The notes: generated by a model not told the origin, from the letters alone. A stretch of DNA of 64,000 nucleotides from Solen grandis (GCA_021229015.1 CM037795.1:17050933-17114932); one strand, 5' to 3'. Positions 13,091-27,110 are shown, counted from the first letter of the stretch. A program made the numbers and translations.

Positions 13091-16000
13091 AATCCAAGCT
13101 CAAACTTATGGTATAACATCAAACACAAGCCTTATATTCCTTTGTAATGCAATGTAACCTATAATTTTGACCCAAATGTTTCTTACTTTCTCTCATAAGT
13201 TAATTACTCCATAATCTAGTCATTTTGCAAGATTATTATTTTCTGTAAGGGTTATAACATTTCCATATAAGCTGATAAAAATAGTATGAAAAATATTTCA
13301 TGTTTTTTCTATTACACTTTTACTTTTTGATGTAAAATTTGCATCACTATTTTTCATATGTCCCCAGAGAATATCTTAATATCACAAATATCTTTGTTCA
13401 TAGCCAATCATGCATCATAATTATAACACGACAAGCTGAGAATGTATTACTATTATACTGAACATCAGCTATGAATCTTATCATCAGTGGAATAAATCCT
13501 AACAAAACAGATTTCATTTATCCCAGCTTTCACATCAGAATGATATCTCAGTCCAATCTCAACGGTTTCATCCTGGATAATTACTCAATGAATACTTATT
13601 GAAACAGATTATTGCAATGGAAACCATCTTTAACCCTTACCATGCTTATTGTCTTAATTGGACTTGTCCTTTCTTCATTTTGGACTGTAACATTAGTTGT
13701 TTATTGGGGTGCTTGCTAGAAATATATTAACAGAATAACGAACAGTGCAGACCATGACCAGACTGTACAAATGTGCAGGCTGATCTTGGTCTACACTGGT
13801 CTCCAAGGTAGACATAAGAGCCTTCAGCTTTGTAATGGTAATGGTAACCACCCCCCCCCCCCCCCCATTTCTTTATTTGCATTTTATTTGTCAATATACC
13901 CTAATAAATAATAAAAAGAAAAATGACAAGAAGACAGAAGGGCAATCAAGAAAATTTCAACTATTCCATTCTGATTATGGACAAAAACAACATGAGTAAG
14001 AATTTAGATTTCTGTATTTTTAAATTTAACACAGACATATGGGACTGCTAAATTTAAAGAAAGCCTCTCCATTAAACAATAGATGTTTTGCATTACGTCT
14101 GCATATCAAACAACCGAAAACATTTCTAATGCAATTCTGTCTCCATAGCAACCAGCTATTTCTCTACCAAATAAACTAGGACCCTCCTTTTCTTCAAACT
14201 GTCAAGATATGCAATCACCATTTATATTGCAAACTCATTTCCCATCTTAAAAGTAATTTCTTGCAACAGAAAGCCTTAAATTTCCCACAAATCCATCAAT
14301 TCTTTTACTAAAACTATGATCTGTTATTTTTCTGCTTCCTAGTTTTTAACCCTTTTTTTTGTCTTTGAGCAAAAGTCAATTTAAATTTTATGACATTGCT
14401 TGTCAAAGTTTTACCGGAGACAAGAGAATAAAATGTAAAACACAGGAAATTGAGGTAAAAACTCTCTGTTGATAACACCTTGCAGATGACCTTCTATTTC
14501 TTGAGAAGTAACATAAATGACTTTGCACGCCACTGGGCTATCAGCCTGTTTGATTTGTAGCTAATAAGAAAACTGTATTACAAAGTGATGAAGAATATTT
14601 CACCTAATCATCTTGTGGCCTACTTTCAAATTGCCTTGACCTAAATCATTTCATCTATTGACCTCCATACAAATGGCCTTGACCTCAATCATTTCAACTA
14701 TCAACCTACAAACGAATGACCATGACCTCAATCCTTTGATCTTTTAACCTACTCACAAATGGTCCTATACCAAAATAAATCCAGATCAGCTTAAATTAAC
14801 TTGTTGGATGATCATTTCTGTGTCACCTGCTGTAAGCAGAGGTGACACATAGGGATCACTTCTTCATCGTATGTGTGTCTGTCAGTCTGTCTGTCATACT
14901 TTTTCAATCATGCTTCAGCAGGTGACACATGTGTTTGAAAGAACACTCTAAAGTTACAAGTCATCATCTTGATGTTTGAGAAATGAAAGTAACAATGTTT
15001 GAATGGGTCTAATTCAGAATTTCTTTCAGTTGTATCTGACTTTCAAGAACATGCAACCTGGTGTTTAGATCCTGAGCACTGAAGGGTCACAAATACAAAT
15101 CTTAAATGTTCACAACCAAAACCACTCCAAATTAAGTTCATTATTTTGGCAATATAAATTCATTTATTAAAACGGTTTCTCTCCCCACTGCTGAAACCCT
15201 TTCTTCTAAGGAAATAACACATCCACATATAAAACCCAGCACCTTGAGAAGATCTACAACCGCATGCAAACCTTAATAGCATTTAAAACCAATTCAACAT
15301 ATATATAGATATACATCAATTCCCAAAACCTTAACAAAACCTTTCTCCCCTCCAAAGTCTGAAGGTTTGAATAATAAAACGGATATAACCCACTTTCTTC
15401 AGTTCAGTAATTGAATTGTTTTCCAGATACAGAACGCAGTGAATTCCATTTTGTAGCCTTAATCAATATTTTTACATACTCTCTCAATCTGAACCATACC
15501 AAAGATAGATTTAAAAGCGGTTCCTTTTCTAGCAGCTTCCCCTGAACAAAAGAAATCTGCAAATAACATCAGCTACGAGGGTCTACTCAAAGTTGTCAGC
15601 ATTTTGTTACTTTTCTCATTCTTTTTCCCCCAATTTTGATGTAACATTGAACACAGTATAAGATAAGAGAAGAGCCAAATTTGACAAAGGTCAAGTCAAA
15701 GTTGGTTTTAGAGAGATTAATCTTCTCATTTTGAAGTATCAAACCTGATAAGCCTGCAAGAGGTAACCTGAAAAGCTCTCACTCAGATTCCGAAAACCTA
15801 GATTCTTTGAAAAAGATTTGCTAAAATGATATCCTCCAATACAAGAAGTACTCAGAGGAAGGGTCCTTTTGACAGAAATTAATATCAAGGCCCCATGTTC
15901 TCAAACATACTTTAGTACTATCTCAGTCTCAAATATGAGCACCATACTCAAACCCCTTATGAAACCAATGGGCATAATTTGTTTTTGAGAATGAATATCA

Positions 16001-16164
16001 TACATTATCAACATTTTTATTTTTGAGGACTTCGGGCCAGCATACCAAATTAGGAGTTGGCTAGAACCCGGACTCAATATTCAGCTCAAAAAGTTATATA
16101 ATGATATCTTCAAGGACCTCCTGACCACACAGAGAAATCCCTTTGGTCTGATCATGCCTCTAAA
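13091..16164. other. Intron, mostly unique sequence
   Basis: Contains a C-run at 13849-13867, a possible degenerate MITE (13630-13848), a TGTGTCACCT/AGGTGACACA inverted repeat at 14819-14850, and an X-box-like site at 14139-14152. No exon seen. Confidence 0.55.
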
Positions 16165-16690
16165 TCATGACTATAAATGTGTCCAGAGGGCACTGATGCT
16201 CCCACCCATTGCATTTTCCAAAACAAAGACCAATACCCAGGAGCGCAAGCCATGTCCTGAGTAATATATTCAAGAAGTTTAATATCTTTAGCACAAATAC
16301 CTTCAGAGTTACTTGTGTCACAGTTTTGGAATGGACAGACAGACAATGGCAAATCTATATGCCTCACTTTCTGGTACAGGGCATAAAAATACCCAAGTGC
16401 ACAAGTTCATGTCCTGAATCTGTAGTACAAATACTTTCCGAGTTACATGCATCACAAGCATAAAATTATACATTTTTCAAAAACAAAGGCCCATAACTCT
16501 ATTAACTTCAATAGTGGTTTGATGAAAATACCCAGGTGCGCAAGTTTATGTCCTAAATAATATACCCATGAAGTATTAAGCCTGTAGTACAAATATTTTC
16601 GGAGCAAGGCGTGTCACAAAGTTTTGGGACAGACTGACGGACAAAGGCAAATCTATATTCCCCCCCCCCCCCCATTTTTGGTGGTGGCAT
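16165..16690 (+). repeat. Dispersed 'gtgtccagagg' repeat, copy 2
   Basis: Same family as 12396-12774 (ATGTGTCCAGAGGGCACTGA, GCGCAAGCCATGTCCTGAG), ending in a C14 run at 16661-16674. Confidence 0.7.
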
Positions 16691-17480
16691 AAAAACAGCA
16701 AAATTGAATAAAAGAACTGAAATAAAATCAGTTTTCAAGAAAAGGGATCAATCTGTTCCAGAAATTATCTATTAGGAATAAGCTCCATACCTTAAATACA
16801 GGCTTCAAACCAGTGACTATATATTTTTTTTGGGACAAGTTTTCTGCAATTCAAAATATTCTAAAATAGCAACCCTTTTAACAGGATATGCAGCATTATT
16901 TCCAGAGTTTGATTCAATCTCTTCCAATTCTAAAGTGATGCCGACAAACTATCTCATTTCTAGGGATAACAAACAGGTGCGCAAGTTTATGTCCTAAATA
17001 ATATACCCATGAAGTATTAAGCCTGTAGTACAAATATTTTCGGAGCAAGGCGTGTCACAAAGTTTTGGGACAATACCGGTGGCAATTTATTCCTAAAACC
17101 CATGAAATACCGGACAAATTCGGCAAGCTTCCACATTGCCACCGACCACCACCATATCCCCCCCCCCCCCCCCATTTTTGGTGGTGGCATAAAAACAGCA
17201 AAATTGAATAAAAGAACTGAAATAAAATCAGTTTTCAAGAAAAGGGATCAATCTGTTCCAGAAATTATCTATTAGGAATAAGCTCCATACCTTAAATACA
17301 GGCTTCAAACCAGTGACTAGCTATATATTGTTTTATTGGGCTACAAGTCTTTCTGCAATTCAAAATATTCTAAAATAGCAACCCTTTTAACAGGATATGC
17401 AGCATTATTTCCAGAGTTTGATTCAATCTTTTCCAATTCTAAAGTGATGCCGACAAACTATCTCATTTCTAGGGATAATA
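16538..17480. repeat. Local duplication of ~440 bp with a small insertion in the second copy
   Basis: 16538-16975 is repeated nearly identically at 16978-17480. Shared blocks include GCGCAAGTTTATGTCCTAAA, CATTTTTGGTGGTGGCATAA and GAATAAGCTCCATACC. In the second copy about 85 bp (17073-17157) replace about 28 bp of the first. The replacement has inverted ends GGTGGCAAT/ATTGCCACC. Confidence 0.85.
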
Positions 17481-20400
17481 AACAACCTCATGTCAAATTA
17501 ATAAGGTTTCCTTGCAATTGCCGTTATGCTATGCGCCTGCTCCACAAGAACTAATAAACATCTGATTCACAATTTATAAACTGATGCAAATTGACACAAG
17601 TCAAACAAATCACTGATCAAACAATTAAAACTAACAGGGTGCCAAGCAACAAGCCATGTAAAAGTCAAAATACAATTAACCGTTTATCACAAGAGAAGCT
17701 GTGTGCAAATCCTCGTAAATATTGAAAATCATACCTAAGCTAATTCAGACTTTAGTAGGAGTGGTGTTCACATCTTTTAAGATATTTTACGTTTTAATCT
17801 TTTAAGCTTTAAGCACAATTTTTGAAGATTTTTTTGTTTGTTTTGAGAACACTGCTCAAATATAATACTAAGGCATGTACTCAAATTTAAGCAGATATTC
17901 GAGTGCTAGCCTGTGATCATAATTATTTAAGTATTATTTTTTCATTAATAGTAACTATGTGTCTTATTCATTTACTAAAATTTTGTAAACCAGAATGATG
18001 GAATGTGTTTCTTCTTAGGCTAAGCTTTAAGCTTTTGTTCAAGCATAGCTTGTGAGTCTAGTTTTTAAATATAACTTAGCACAAAGTACTGTTGTTGGAA
18101 TTCCGCCAGGTTTTATTTCATTCATGCCTTAATTCAGTACCTCTGAAATAACTACAAAATACTGAACAACCAGTGATGACTGTGAATTTTTCTTCAGTCC
18201 ATTGAGACTAGCTTTTTAACAGATATGATAACATGATGCAGAATGTAACATTCATAGATGATGTGTTAACAGACTAATCTATCGATGACACACAATTTTT
18301 CACTGCCAAATTTGCATCACATTATGAAAACTTCAGCATCTTCTTGCGTTAAAAGCCATAGCGTCAAATCTGAGAGAACCGTACACTAAATGACAAGAAA
18401 AGCGTGACATATCCAATCCAATCCGAACATAAATCTTAGTCCCTCTGGGGAAATATCAATTGGTTGCGAATGAATATTGGATATAACAAATAACAGAATG
18501 GGTGCCATGGGACAGCTTACAATACACAAAGAATATATCAGTATCAACTGTAATCATCAAAAATTGATAGCGGATTATGCTGCTACAGACACGGGAAATG
18601 GAATCTATTGTGTGGATTAGTAAAAAATCTCCGTCATTATTTTACAAAACGTTCCATTAAAAGCCCAATCTTGACAGTCCTATCTTTTCAGTGAACAGCC
18701 ATGAAGCACTATCAATATCGCGATGGGAAAAAATGATTTTTCTGCAAAACAAAACAATGATGAACCGATTTATGCTGCCTATCTTTTGCGGTCGATGACT
18801 TTTGGCATGACTCTTATCAGCCCTGGAGACTGATTGAAATTCAAGTTACTGCAGAATGTGACCGACACCCATGAATAACAAAAACTTTGGGCAAAATTGC
18901 TATAAAAGCAAGAATTAATTCATATCAAAGCCAAAAACAGTGTTTTACTGAATAAATTCATATAGTTGCAATATAAACTACTGCTAATTAACACTGCATA
19001 CCATTTAGTCTCAAAAGCAATTAACTACATGTATTATTAAAAAAATCAATTAAGTATTAATTTCCCACACCTACTCAAAGCACTGTTCCCATAGCAACCA
19101 GCTGCAGCTGCAGGGTTTCTTATAGTCTGATGTGTTGTTTGTTTTTTTTAATCATCAATCATTGTACGAAATAGTAAACCTTGGTGAGATGTCTTTTCTT
19201 AATGTTGTCATCAAACAACATGATTCATGCTTTATTTCATCATCAGTTTGTAACCTTGGGTCTCTCTCAGTTAGGGGTAAGATTCTTATACAAGCTTTCC
19301 CAGTGCATTTATTACTGCTCCAATACCTAGGGGCTGATAATTGAGTCATCAACATTTGTCTTTCAATCAATGTTTGATTCTGAATGAGATTTCGGAAATG
19401 AAATCAGGAACACAATTATAGACTTTGAAAAGCCAAAAAATATGTAGAAGCTAAAGAGTATATTCCCTATATATCTTAAGTATCATTAAACACAACAGCT
19501 AATGGGTTTTATCACTGACGCTATTAAAATTCTCAAGAATACAACATTAGTATGACAATTTACCGTACCTTTCAAACAAGCAAGTATTCCTTGTGCATCT
19601 CACACTGAGGGTACACCAGTGTTTATTGAGCATGCATTGTCGCAATATCATATACTGACTGTTTTTACTGCCTGCTCTCACTTGCAATCTAAATTGCAAA
19701 ATTCACAGGAACAAGAATCATATAAAAATTCAATGCAATAGAGCATATTCCTATGGGAAACTTTCTCAGCTCACATTCACTTTATGACTTTTATATGACA
19801 TGTGCATTTCTCCACATCGAATAATCACTATCTTCTGTGTAATAAAATCTTCTGTTACTCCCAGTCCACTGTTTTCTGCTCCATAAAACTTCTATGATAT
19901 CACTGTATTTCCACTACGCTGTGACATCAGACTTAAAAATACATACAAATTTACCATATGCATGGTCTTCCTAAACAGAAAAAAGTGCCATGGTTAATTC
20001 AGACTTTCCTGTCAGAAAAAGCAAGCTTGGGAGCTATAATAGCACTAGAAGCACATCATTTTGCCAGCACAACACAATTCGAAATGACAAGTCGCTTTTA
20101 TTTAATAGAAGCGAGCCCTTTATCAACAACTCCACACAAAATAAGGTTAAACTTGAGAGACGATCTTCAGACGAGCCTAACAACTAATGCCGCTAATTCC
20201 CGTCAATAACCGAGCATACAGAAAATCAATCTACAAGGCTGGGTGTCCAAGGACCTAACCAGACTCGGGGAAATGATCAACGAAGCACACTGTGACATTC
20301 ACAAGTATCTAAAACACTGCTCTCATCCCTAGGTATTTTATCGCCTTGTTGGCCACTGAAAACCCTTCGGTGCTAAACTGCACCATCTCCCCTTTGCCCA

Positions 20401-23400
20401 TCTGGGTGCATTCTCCCCTCTGCCAAGCCCAGATCAGCATAAAAGGATAATTTACAAATGATGAGAACAATTTATCAAACCCCATAAGTCCTGTGCACAC
20501 TCACCTAAACCCACTCCATAATTTAGCTGCCCCATGAGCTGTGGAGGGCTTTAACTGAAAAAGCTTGAAAGTCACTGAAATCTTGTTGTCAAATGAGGCT
20601 AATCTCAGAATAATCTCAAATAATCTTGGAATAATCTGGAGAATATCCCAAGTACAATCAAAGGATGAAGTCTCTACATACAACAAGGTTTTCTCCCATC
20701 TCATTCCCTTAACGGGACAGGCTCTGAATAATAGAAGGTATTAGATGTTTACCTAAGAGGTGTCGCTAAGTGGATTTAATTAACTGTTGACACGAAGAGT
20801 TGATAAACTATGCTGCGGAGATAATGAGGTCACGATATGACAATGCAGTTTCTTTCAAAATTTAATGATCTTTTTTAATATATTAGGAACTCCCTATTCA
20901 AACAGTATCAAAATAAATCTGATAAAGGTTTTTCCAGAGGATACAAAAACTCTTAATGAATTTTTTAAAGACTGCTTAAATTTATTAATAATGCTGGAGA
21001 TTAAAAGAAATCAAGAATGTGAATTACGGAAATGTTTTAAAGACCCTTTGTGGCAAAAAGCATTATTAAAGCTGTATACAATACAGCATTAGCCGAAGAC
21101 TAACACCCGAAAAAATGAATGTTGATTAGGTTTAAGATAACCCTGAAAATTCTCAAGTCACTTGATGGCTTTGTATATACAGGCGCTACCACACTGTGAT
21201 GTCACACTGCAGACAGGTGGGACAGGACCGTACCAGGTAGGTCGACAAGTGTCAAAAACCGAAAGATCTTACGTGCATCGGGTGAATTTTCCATTTGCTC
21301 ATATGATAAACCTGCAAGTTCGATTGCTAACTTGGTTAAACATCCCACCAAAATTAATTACTTCTTTTATGGACTTTATATACATCAAACATATACATTC
21401 ACTGAAATGCCATACCATATTCAAATAGTATGATACCTTACCACCAAGAGAGACAAAAGTAGTTCTAACAACAGTATCGTTAATTTCTGATGGTATGTCA
21501 CTATCCATGTAACCCAGGACCTGCAGCAGCTGACAAGGAGGACAACTCAACACTTATTGGTGACAATGATGAAATCCTATTTGTTTAGGTTGTTAAACGC
21601 CTAAATTTCCTGAACAACCCTAGCTGCTGGGATCAAGAAAGATATCTCATGCTACTCAGAGAAAAAAAACTTATATGACACCCGCATGCACCAGTAACTT
21701 CAAATGTATTCTCTGGCATGCTCTCAAAATCAATGGTTGACTTTTTTAAATATATGATTGATGACAATGGAGGCATAAAGAATAGTTCCAAGAGAATGGT
21801 TTTCTTGTTGAATCTTGTTGCTTGGAAGAAAAGTAACCAATCAGAAAGACAGAAAGATTGAAACCTTCCAGCAGCTGTTAAAGACTCTATTATCTTCTCC
21901 AACATCATCTGCATGGACACCAGTGAGTATCTGCTATCAAACTGAATAGATTCTGTACTTCCCTAAGACCTGGCAATTCCACAATCTTTGATTAGATTGC
22001 CAATAACTTAAATGGGCAAATAACAGTATGTGCGGAACGTTAATCTTGCTCTGTCAATGGCCGCTGACTGGTTTTCATCTATTTTCATTTTTACAGCAGA
22101 CGGAAAAAATTGCCAAAATCATCTGACATTCGACTACCAGACAAACACCAAATGGGTTCCAAACACTACCGTAAGCTAACATTCAGTCAGTAATATCGCT
22201 AACAGCATATGTATTGCTTCACATTTATATTTTTCCCACAATGCCAATGATTCCAGGTGGTTTCCAATATGGCTGCCATGTCTGAACCAAACACAAAAAG
22301 AATCTGATACTGTCACTGAATGCTTCTGCAACAGCCTCAAAAGATAAACTGTCGTTTTGGACGGGATACAAGAAAATTAAAGAGTTTTCTTGGACAGGAC
22401 AACAAATAACCATGCCTTCATGTTGAACAAGTACAATTCTTCTAATCTCTAATGTCAATCTTCAAGTCAGACAGCCATTGATCCAACATCTTTGTTCATT
22501 TCGTAGACAAACTTGCCTCAAATGAACTCCGTTGAGATGTTTTATATACTAGGAGGGAAGAAAATATATAAAAAAAAAAACCAGCTTTTAAATGTATGGA
22601 TCTAGTTATGTATCCCTACAACCACAACTTAACTGCACTTGTTTTCTTTTCTATACCTTTATATTTAACAAAAGAAACCTTCATTTTCTGAATTAGTTTC
22701 CTGATTTATCATTTATCAAAGCAGTTAGTCAATTCTGTACGAAAAATGTTTTCTATCGGGATGTTAACATCACACTGAGATGAGATTAGCCAAAAATAAA
22801 ATTGTGCTTCTTTCCAAGTAGTCCATTTAACTGAAAATAGAACATTAAAGAAACTCTCTCTCCAGTTGAAGTCTACCTATAAATCCTTTTGCTAGATTCT
22901 ATTCTAAGCAGAAAATTCTGAGAAGAAATGGATCCTTAAATTAAAGCCAAATGAGGCACCAACTCTGGGACAGTCAATATTTAGCCTCTCATTTTTCACG
23001 GCCAACGTAAACAGATAAAGGCCCTGAGCCTGTTAAAGAGTGTCTAATTGATAAATAAGTTAAGAATTGTACAGATTCTGCCATGGAGTAAATCAAAAGA
23101 TGAATAATTCAATGGACAGACAACAAACAAAGCAGATGTTCCGATCAATATGACATATAAAGTTCCCAAGGGCTCAAAAACGAGGATAAATAATTCAGGA
23201 AATGTTTTCACAGCATTCAAAAAAGTAACATATGATCTTTTTACAGTCTGAGCACCTGGCCAAACATTAACACAAGGAGTGTTATCATTTTTATTAAGGT
23301 GTACATAAAATTATCTTAGTTTTTAAATTTCATTTTAAATAATTAAAATAACTAAAAAAATTCTTGTTATAGTTTATCTTTTTTCATGAAATCTTTTGAA

Positions 23401-23570
23401 GAGATCAAGATGACATTGAGTTCAAGGTCAAACCTCTGCAAAACTGTGTGACTATGATATCTGATGAGAAAAGATAAACAAATGTGATCTACAATTTTTA
23501 ATAATTGTTGACAACAAACAATATTTTAACAGGAACATGCAGTAGCCCTAAGTTGTAGGTAAGCTTGATT
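17481..23570. other. Long intronic stretch, few repeats
   Basis: Largely repeat-free with moderate GC, notably 18300-18860 and 20000-20300. No supported exon. One splice-flanked open stretch on the - strand (21520-21442) does not fit the phases of the neighbouring exons. Confidence 0.5.
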
Positions 23571-23905
23571 CCAGTTCACCAAATTGTGACTTGCTTGGTA
23601 CAAGTACAACAAATTATGACTTGCCTGGTACCAGTTCAAATTGTGACATGCTTGATACATAGGAACAAAATAGTGACTTGCCTGGTATCAGTACCCAGTA
23701 TAACAAATATGCTTGGAACCAGTACAACAAATTGTGATTTGCAATTGTGACTTGCCTGGTACCAGTACAACAAATTTTGACTTGCTTGATACATAGGCAC
23801 AAAATAGTGACTTGCCTGCTACCAGTACCCAGTATACCAAATTAGCTTGGAACCAGTACATCAAATTGTGATATGCCTGGTACCATTACAACAAATTTGC
23901 TTGAA
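23571..23905. repeat. Tandem array, ~30-bp unit
   Basis: Imperfect units of CAAATTGTGACTTGCCTGG then TACCAGTACAA, about ten copies including a higher-order pattern of variant units. Confidence 0.85.
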
Positions 23906-24864
23906 AAATGTTATTTGCTTGAAAAATGACCCTTGTTATACAGAAACAGAACATATTTATTATAATAACAGCAAATCAAAAGAGTCTAACATTCTGCTGT
24001 TAACAAAACATATATGACTTGATGTTGTTACCAATCAATTTATTCATATATTCATTACTTTTGGTTACCGTGCCAACAAGTTTATTGTCCTATTACTGAC
24101 AACTACCAATTCTCTGATGTCATTCTGTGACTCAATAAATATTTAAAGGCAGCTGCATGCTAAAGAAGCCTCACTAAATAATGTAGAGTTAATTAATGCT
24201 GCTGCAGCATTTACTTGTCTTATTGCAACCATTATTTTCTGACAAGATATTAGAAAATAATTGATCAAATTAGTAAAATTACTGTGCAGGGGTAGCGAAT
24301 TCTACTGTTTCACATTGTCCTAAGAACTTTTTGACAGCAAGTTATCTGCTATAATGGTGCCCTGAATGATATTGACAACTTTAAAACCCTATTTTGAAAA
24401 CTGTTACGATGGCATTTTTTTCCATTTCTACATTTTGCATGAGGACTGTAGAGCTATTTCCTTCACTGATTAAACAGCCATTTTCAATTAGGCAGCTCAT
24501 AAAACAGATTTTTCATATTTCACCTAATTCTCCTGTTTACAGTTGACCTTTTTGACATACAGTAAGAAAGAGGTTACGACTCCAATAAATAGCCCTGACA
24601 TAGATACCAGAGGTTACCATAGAAACAAGATATTAATTAGCCAGACGACTACTTGTCATTTCATAAAAGCAATCCAGAGATGATGAACCGACTCCTGACT
24701 GCAATAAAATCAGTACTAGATAACAGACAACTGGTATGACGGATTCCTGGAGTTTCCGGTGTCATCTTGTCTGCATATCACCATTCCATATGTCTGCAAT
24801 TACTCCAGCCAAAGACCATCTTTAATTGTTTGTGGGTTTTTTTGTGTTTTTTTATTGTTACTGC

Positions 24865-25110
24865 AACAGTATTTCAATCATATACAACTAAGCTTGTAAG
24901 CTAGTATCAAGTGGAGGAAGACCCCTAATGCACAGAGGCACCTGGGTAGAACCACCAACCTACCATTAGCCAGCTGCATGGCTTTATCACAGTCCTTATA
25001 TAGAAGTCATGTGAAATCCAAGAGACCAGACTGGGGCTCAAACCTACTGTAGTGAAGGGCAAGGTGACCCTTAAAGCAGCACATTCAGCTGATCGGCTGA
25101 AATGGGGAAA
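24865..25110 (-). mobile_element. Diverged copy of the same SINE family
   Basis: Shares GTGGAGGAAGACCCCTAATG and GGGTAGAACCACC with the copies at 33.4-34.1 kb. On the - strand it has a B-box-like AGGTTTGAGCCCC at the head end. Confidence 0.65.
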
Positions 25111-26127
25111 AAAAGTTTGTTCAACTCTCCCTCATTAATGTTGGTGAAGTGTTTGTTTTCTGACAAATAACTCTGTTTGTGTATGTCATATTGCACCGGA
25201 AAAACACTGGGGAAATCCGGTTAAATTTAGAAATTCCAGGTAAATACAGAATAAGAATGCTTGCAAGTGTACCATGTGACATTTTCCACAACATGGTACC
25301 TTCACCTGTTCCAGGTAGCAATTTGTAAAGTGAATGTGATTTTAAATCAAATTCTTAGTCAATAACGATCCATGAACAAGCTGCTTTGAAATACAGAAAC
25401 ATTATATTATCTTAAACAATGCCACAAAAGTAAATAATCTTCAAATGAATTTTACATTTAAAATACAGGCTATTAAAATTCAAGGAATTTTAAAATCAAA
25501 AAGACAAATGATACTGAAACTTGCAAACACTTTTCACAGGACTACCCAGTCTTGAAACAGATGCAACTAATTTCCCTAAAAGGCAAGCAATCTCATCATT
25601 TTCTTTAAAATATAATCCACACTAACAGAATGCTTTTAAGACAATTCCTTGGGGACTTTGATGCAATCCTTTTCCTGATCTGATTATGTACTTAAGATTT
25701 TTTTTCAAAACATAGACATAATTGCAACTGTACTAAATATCAAGCATGATCTGACTGCATATAATTCTCAGTACGATTAAACTTTCAAATGTTTGGTCTC
25801 TTAAATAGTTCAAGCCACACGGTGTGAATTCTCACCAGTCTGTTTAGTGACAAGCATGCTGATCTGGTTTTGAATTAGTTTCTTTTTCCAATACTTGGGC
25901 AGTTAGTACTGTGTCTTGTTTTAAATATGCCTCAAGATTCACTATACATCTTAGCCAACCAATAATTTTCAAGCAGATTTCCTCCCTGTTTTTCAAATCA
26001 AGGGTATTCCAGTAACATGGTGTGCTGTCATAGTCGACAATTGAAGTAAAATAAATTCGTCAGACAGATCGTAATGAACATGTTTTCATTCATTAAATTT
26101 AAATTAAAAAGACTATGCCAGACATAC

Positions 26128-26628
26128 CTTTATGATTCTGATCTTTAATCCTTCCTCACTGACAACAATGTTAGCCATTTTGTCCCAGTCTGCCACCATG
26201 TGACCTTGACCTCTTGCCTGACCTTGACCTCTTGCCTTGCTAAATGAACTTACTGTTCCCTCAGAAGTGTCAACATCATCAGTTAAATCAATTGTTTCAT
26301 CTGAGTGGGATCCACTTGCATTGCATGCCACCACATTTTCATTATCTTTCAATTTACTTGTAGGCATCTCTTTACAGTTTCCAAACAGTTGAGAACCCAT
26401 CTCAGTGGGTAGCGATATTTTCAAGTCTAAAACCTCATTGTCTTTTCCTTTCATATCATCATCTTGCCTTTCATTATCTGCATCTAAAACCTTTTGTTCA
26501 TCATACTTTAACTCTGAATCATCATCTCGATTGACAGTATGCAAATCCCTTTTTCCTGCTTCACAGACAGCATCCATGGCCTCCTTCTCTATAGTATGCA
26601 AATCCTTAACCCTTTTCTCCCTATCCAT
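26128..26628 (-). CDS. First coding exon of a minus-strand gene, probably the AUTS2 homologue's N-terminus
   Basis: The start codon at 26628-26626 has a good context (A at -3, G at +4) and an in-frame TGA 18 nt upstream, so it is the likely initiator. The exon encodes 167 residues and ends in phase 0 at a strong donor, AAAG|GTATGT (GT at 26127-26126). The protein is acidic and charged. It has a SUMO-interaction-like motif ETIDLTDD at residues 111-118, a short ARGQGQ duplication at 132-142 produced by an 18-bp DNA duplication, and ends in MANIVVSEEGLKIRIIK. Similarity to known AUTS2 N-termini is weak (compare the DGFAIASFSTLEALEK region of FBRSL1). The assignment therefore rests mostly on exon phase, position and the absence of any + strand 5' exon. 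It could instead be exon 1 of an unrelated gene. That it is coding I hold at about 0.8; that it is AUTS2, about 0.5. Confidence 0.72.
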
Positions 26629-27110
26629 CTTAGCAAAATCGCATCACCACAGAGTATCGCTGATTCAATCACAATCTGTATTATTCCCCTTCTTCCCGTT
26701 TCAGAGCGATCATCCTGTGATAACGGATATTATCCGAGCAATAACGTTTTACAAAATAACGACTCCGTTTCACCATTAAAGCTTCACTATCGATCGCAAC
26801 ATTTAATAATACATCTAAGTTTTCATTCATCTAACATTATCGCTGAAGCGCGGCAGATTGTCGGTTTAATTTGATTTGTACAAACGCTACAACAATAATA
26901 CTGGATTGATCAGGATCAATGAAGAGATGTATCCAAACCTTTAATCTTCTTCCGTTTTCAAGATCTGATATATCGTCTTTCAAAAGAAGCGTATTTACCC
27001 GAGCAGCGCAGCGCCTGTCTACAGATCAATAGTTGAGTTCAATACAACACACTCATACTGTACATTAACAGCTTAGAATAAATTCATCTAAGCTGACTTT
27101 TGCACTCATT
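26629..27110 (-). promoter_or_regulatory. Possible 5' UTR/promoter-proximal region of the minus-strand gene
   Basis: Directly upstream of the start codon at 26628, with more CpG than its surroundings (for example around 26850 and 27000-27020). No TATA box or defined initiator recognised. Further upstream a 69-codon open frame (27318-27109) could be a chance uORF. Confidence 0.3.

Noticed and set aside
13630..13848. Another TTAA-type MITE (TTAACCCTTACCATGC ... GGTAATGGTAACC)
   Set aside because: Ends match only loosely and no second good copy is in the window; not reported as a firm element.
21442..21520. Exon-like minus-strand stretch (CTGCTGCAG acceptor, GGTG|GTAAGG donor, VLGYMDSDIPSEIN)
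   Set aside because: 79 nt in phase 0-1 would break the frame between the phase-0 exons at 26128 and 5131. No family match; could be chance or belong to an unrecognised transcript.
26405..26874. Plus-strand ORFs of 111-124 codons opposite the minus-strand exon
   Set aside because: Antisense shadows of the 26628-26128 exon and its upstream region.
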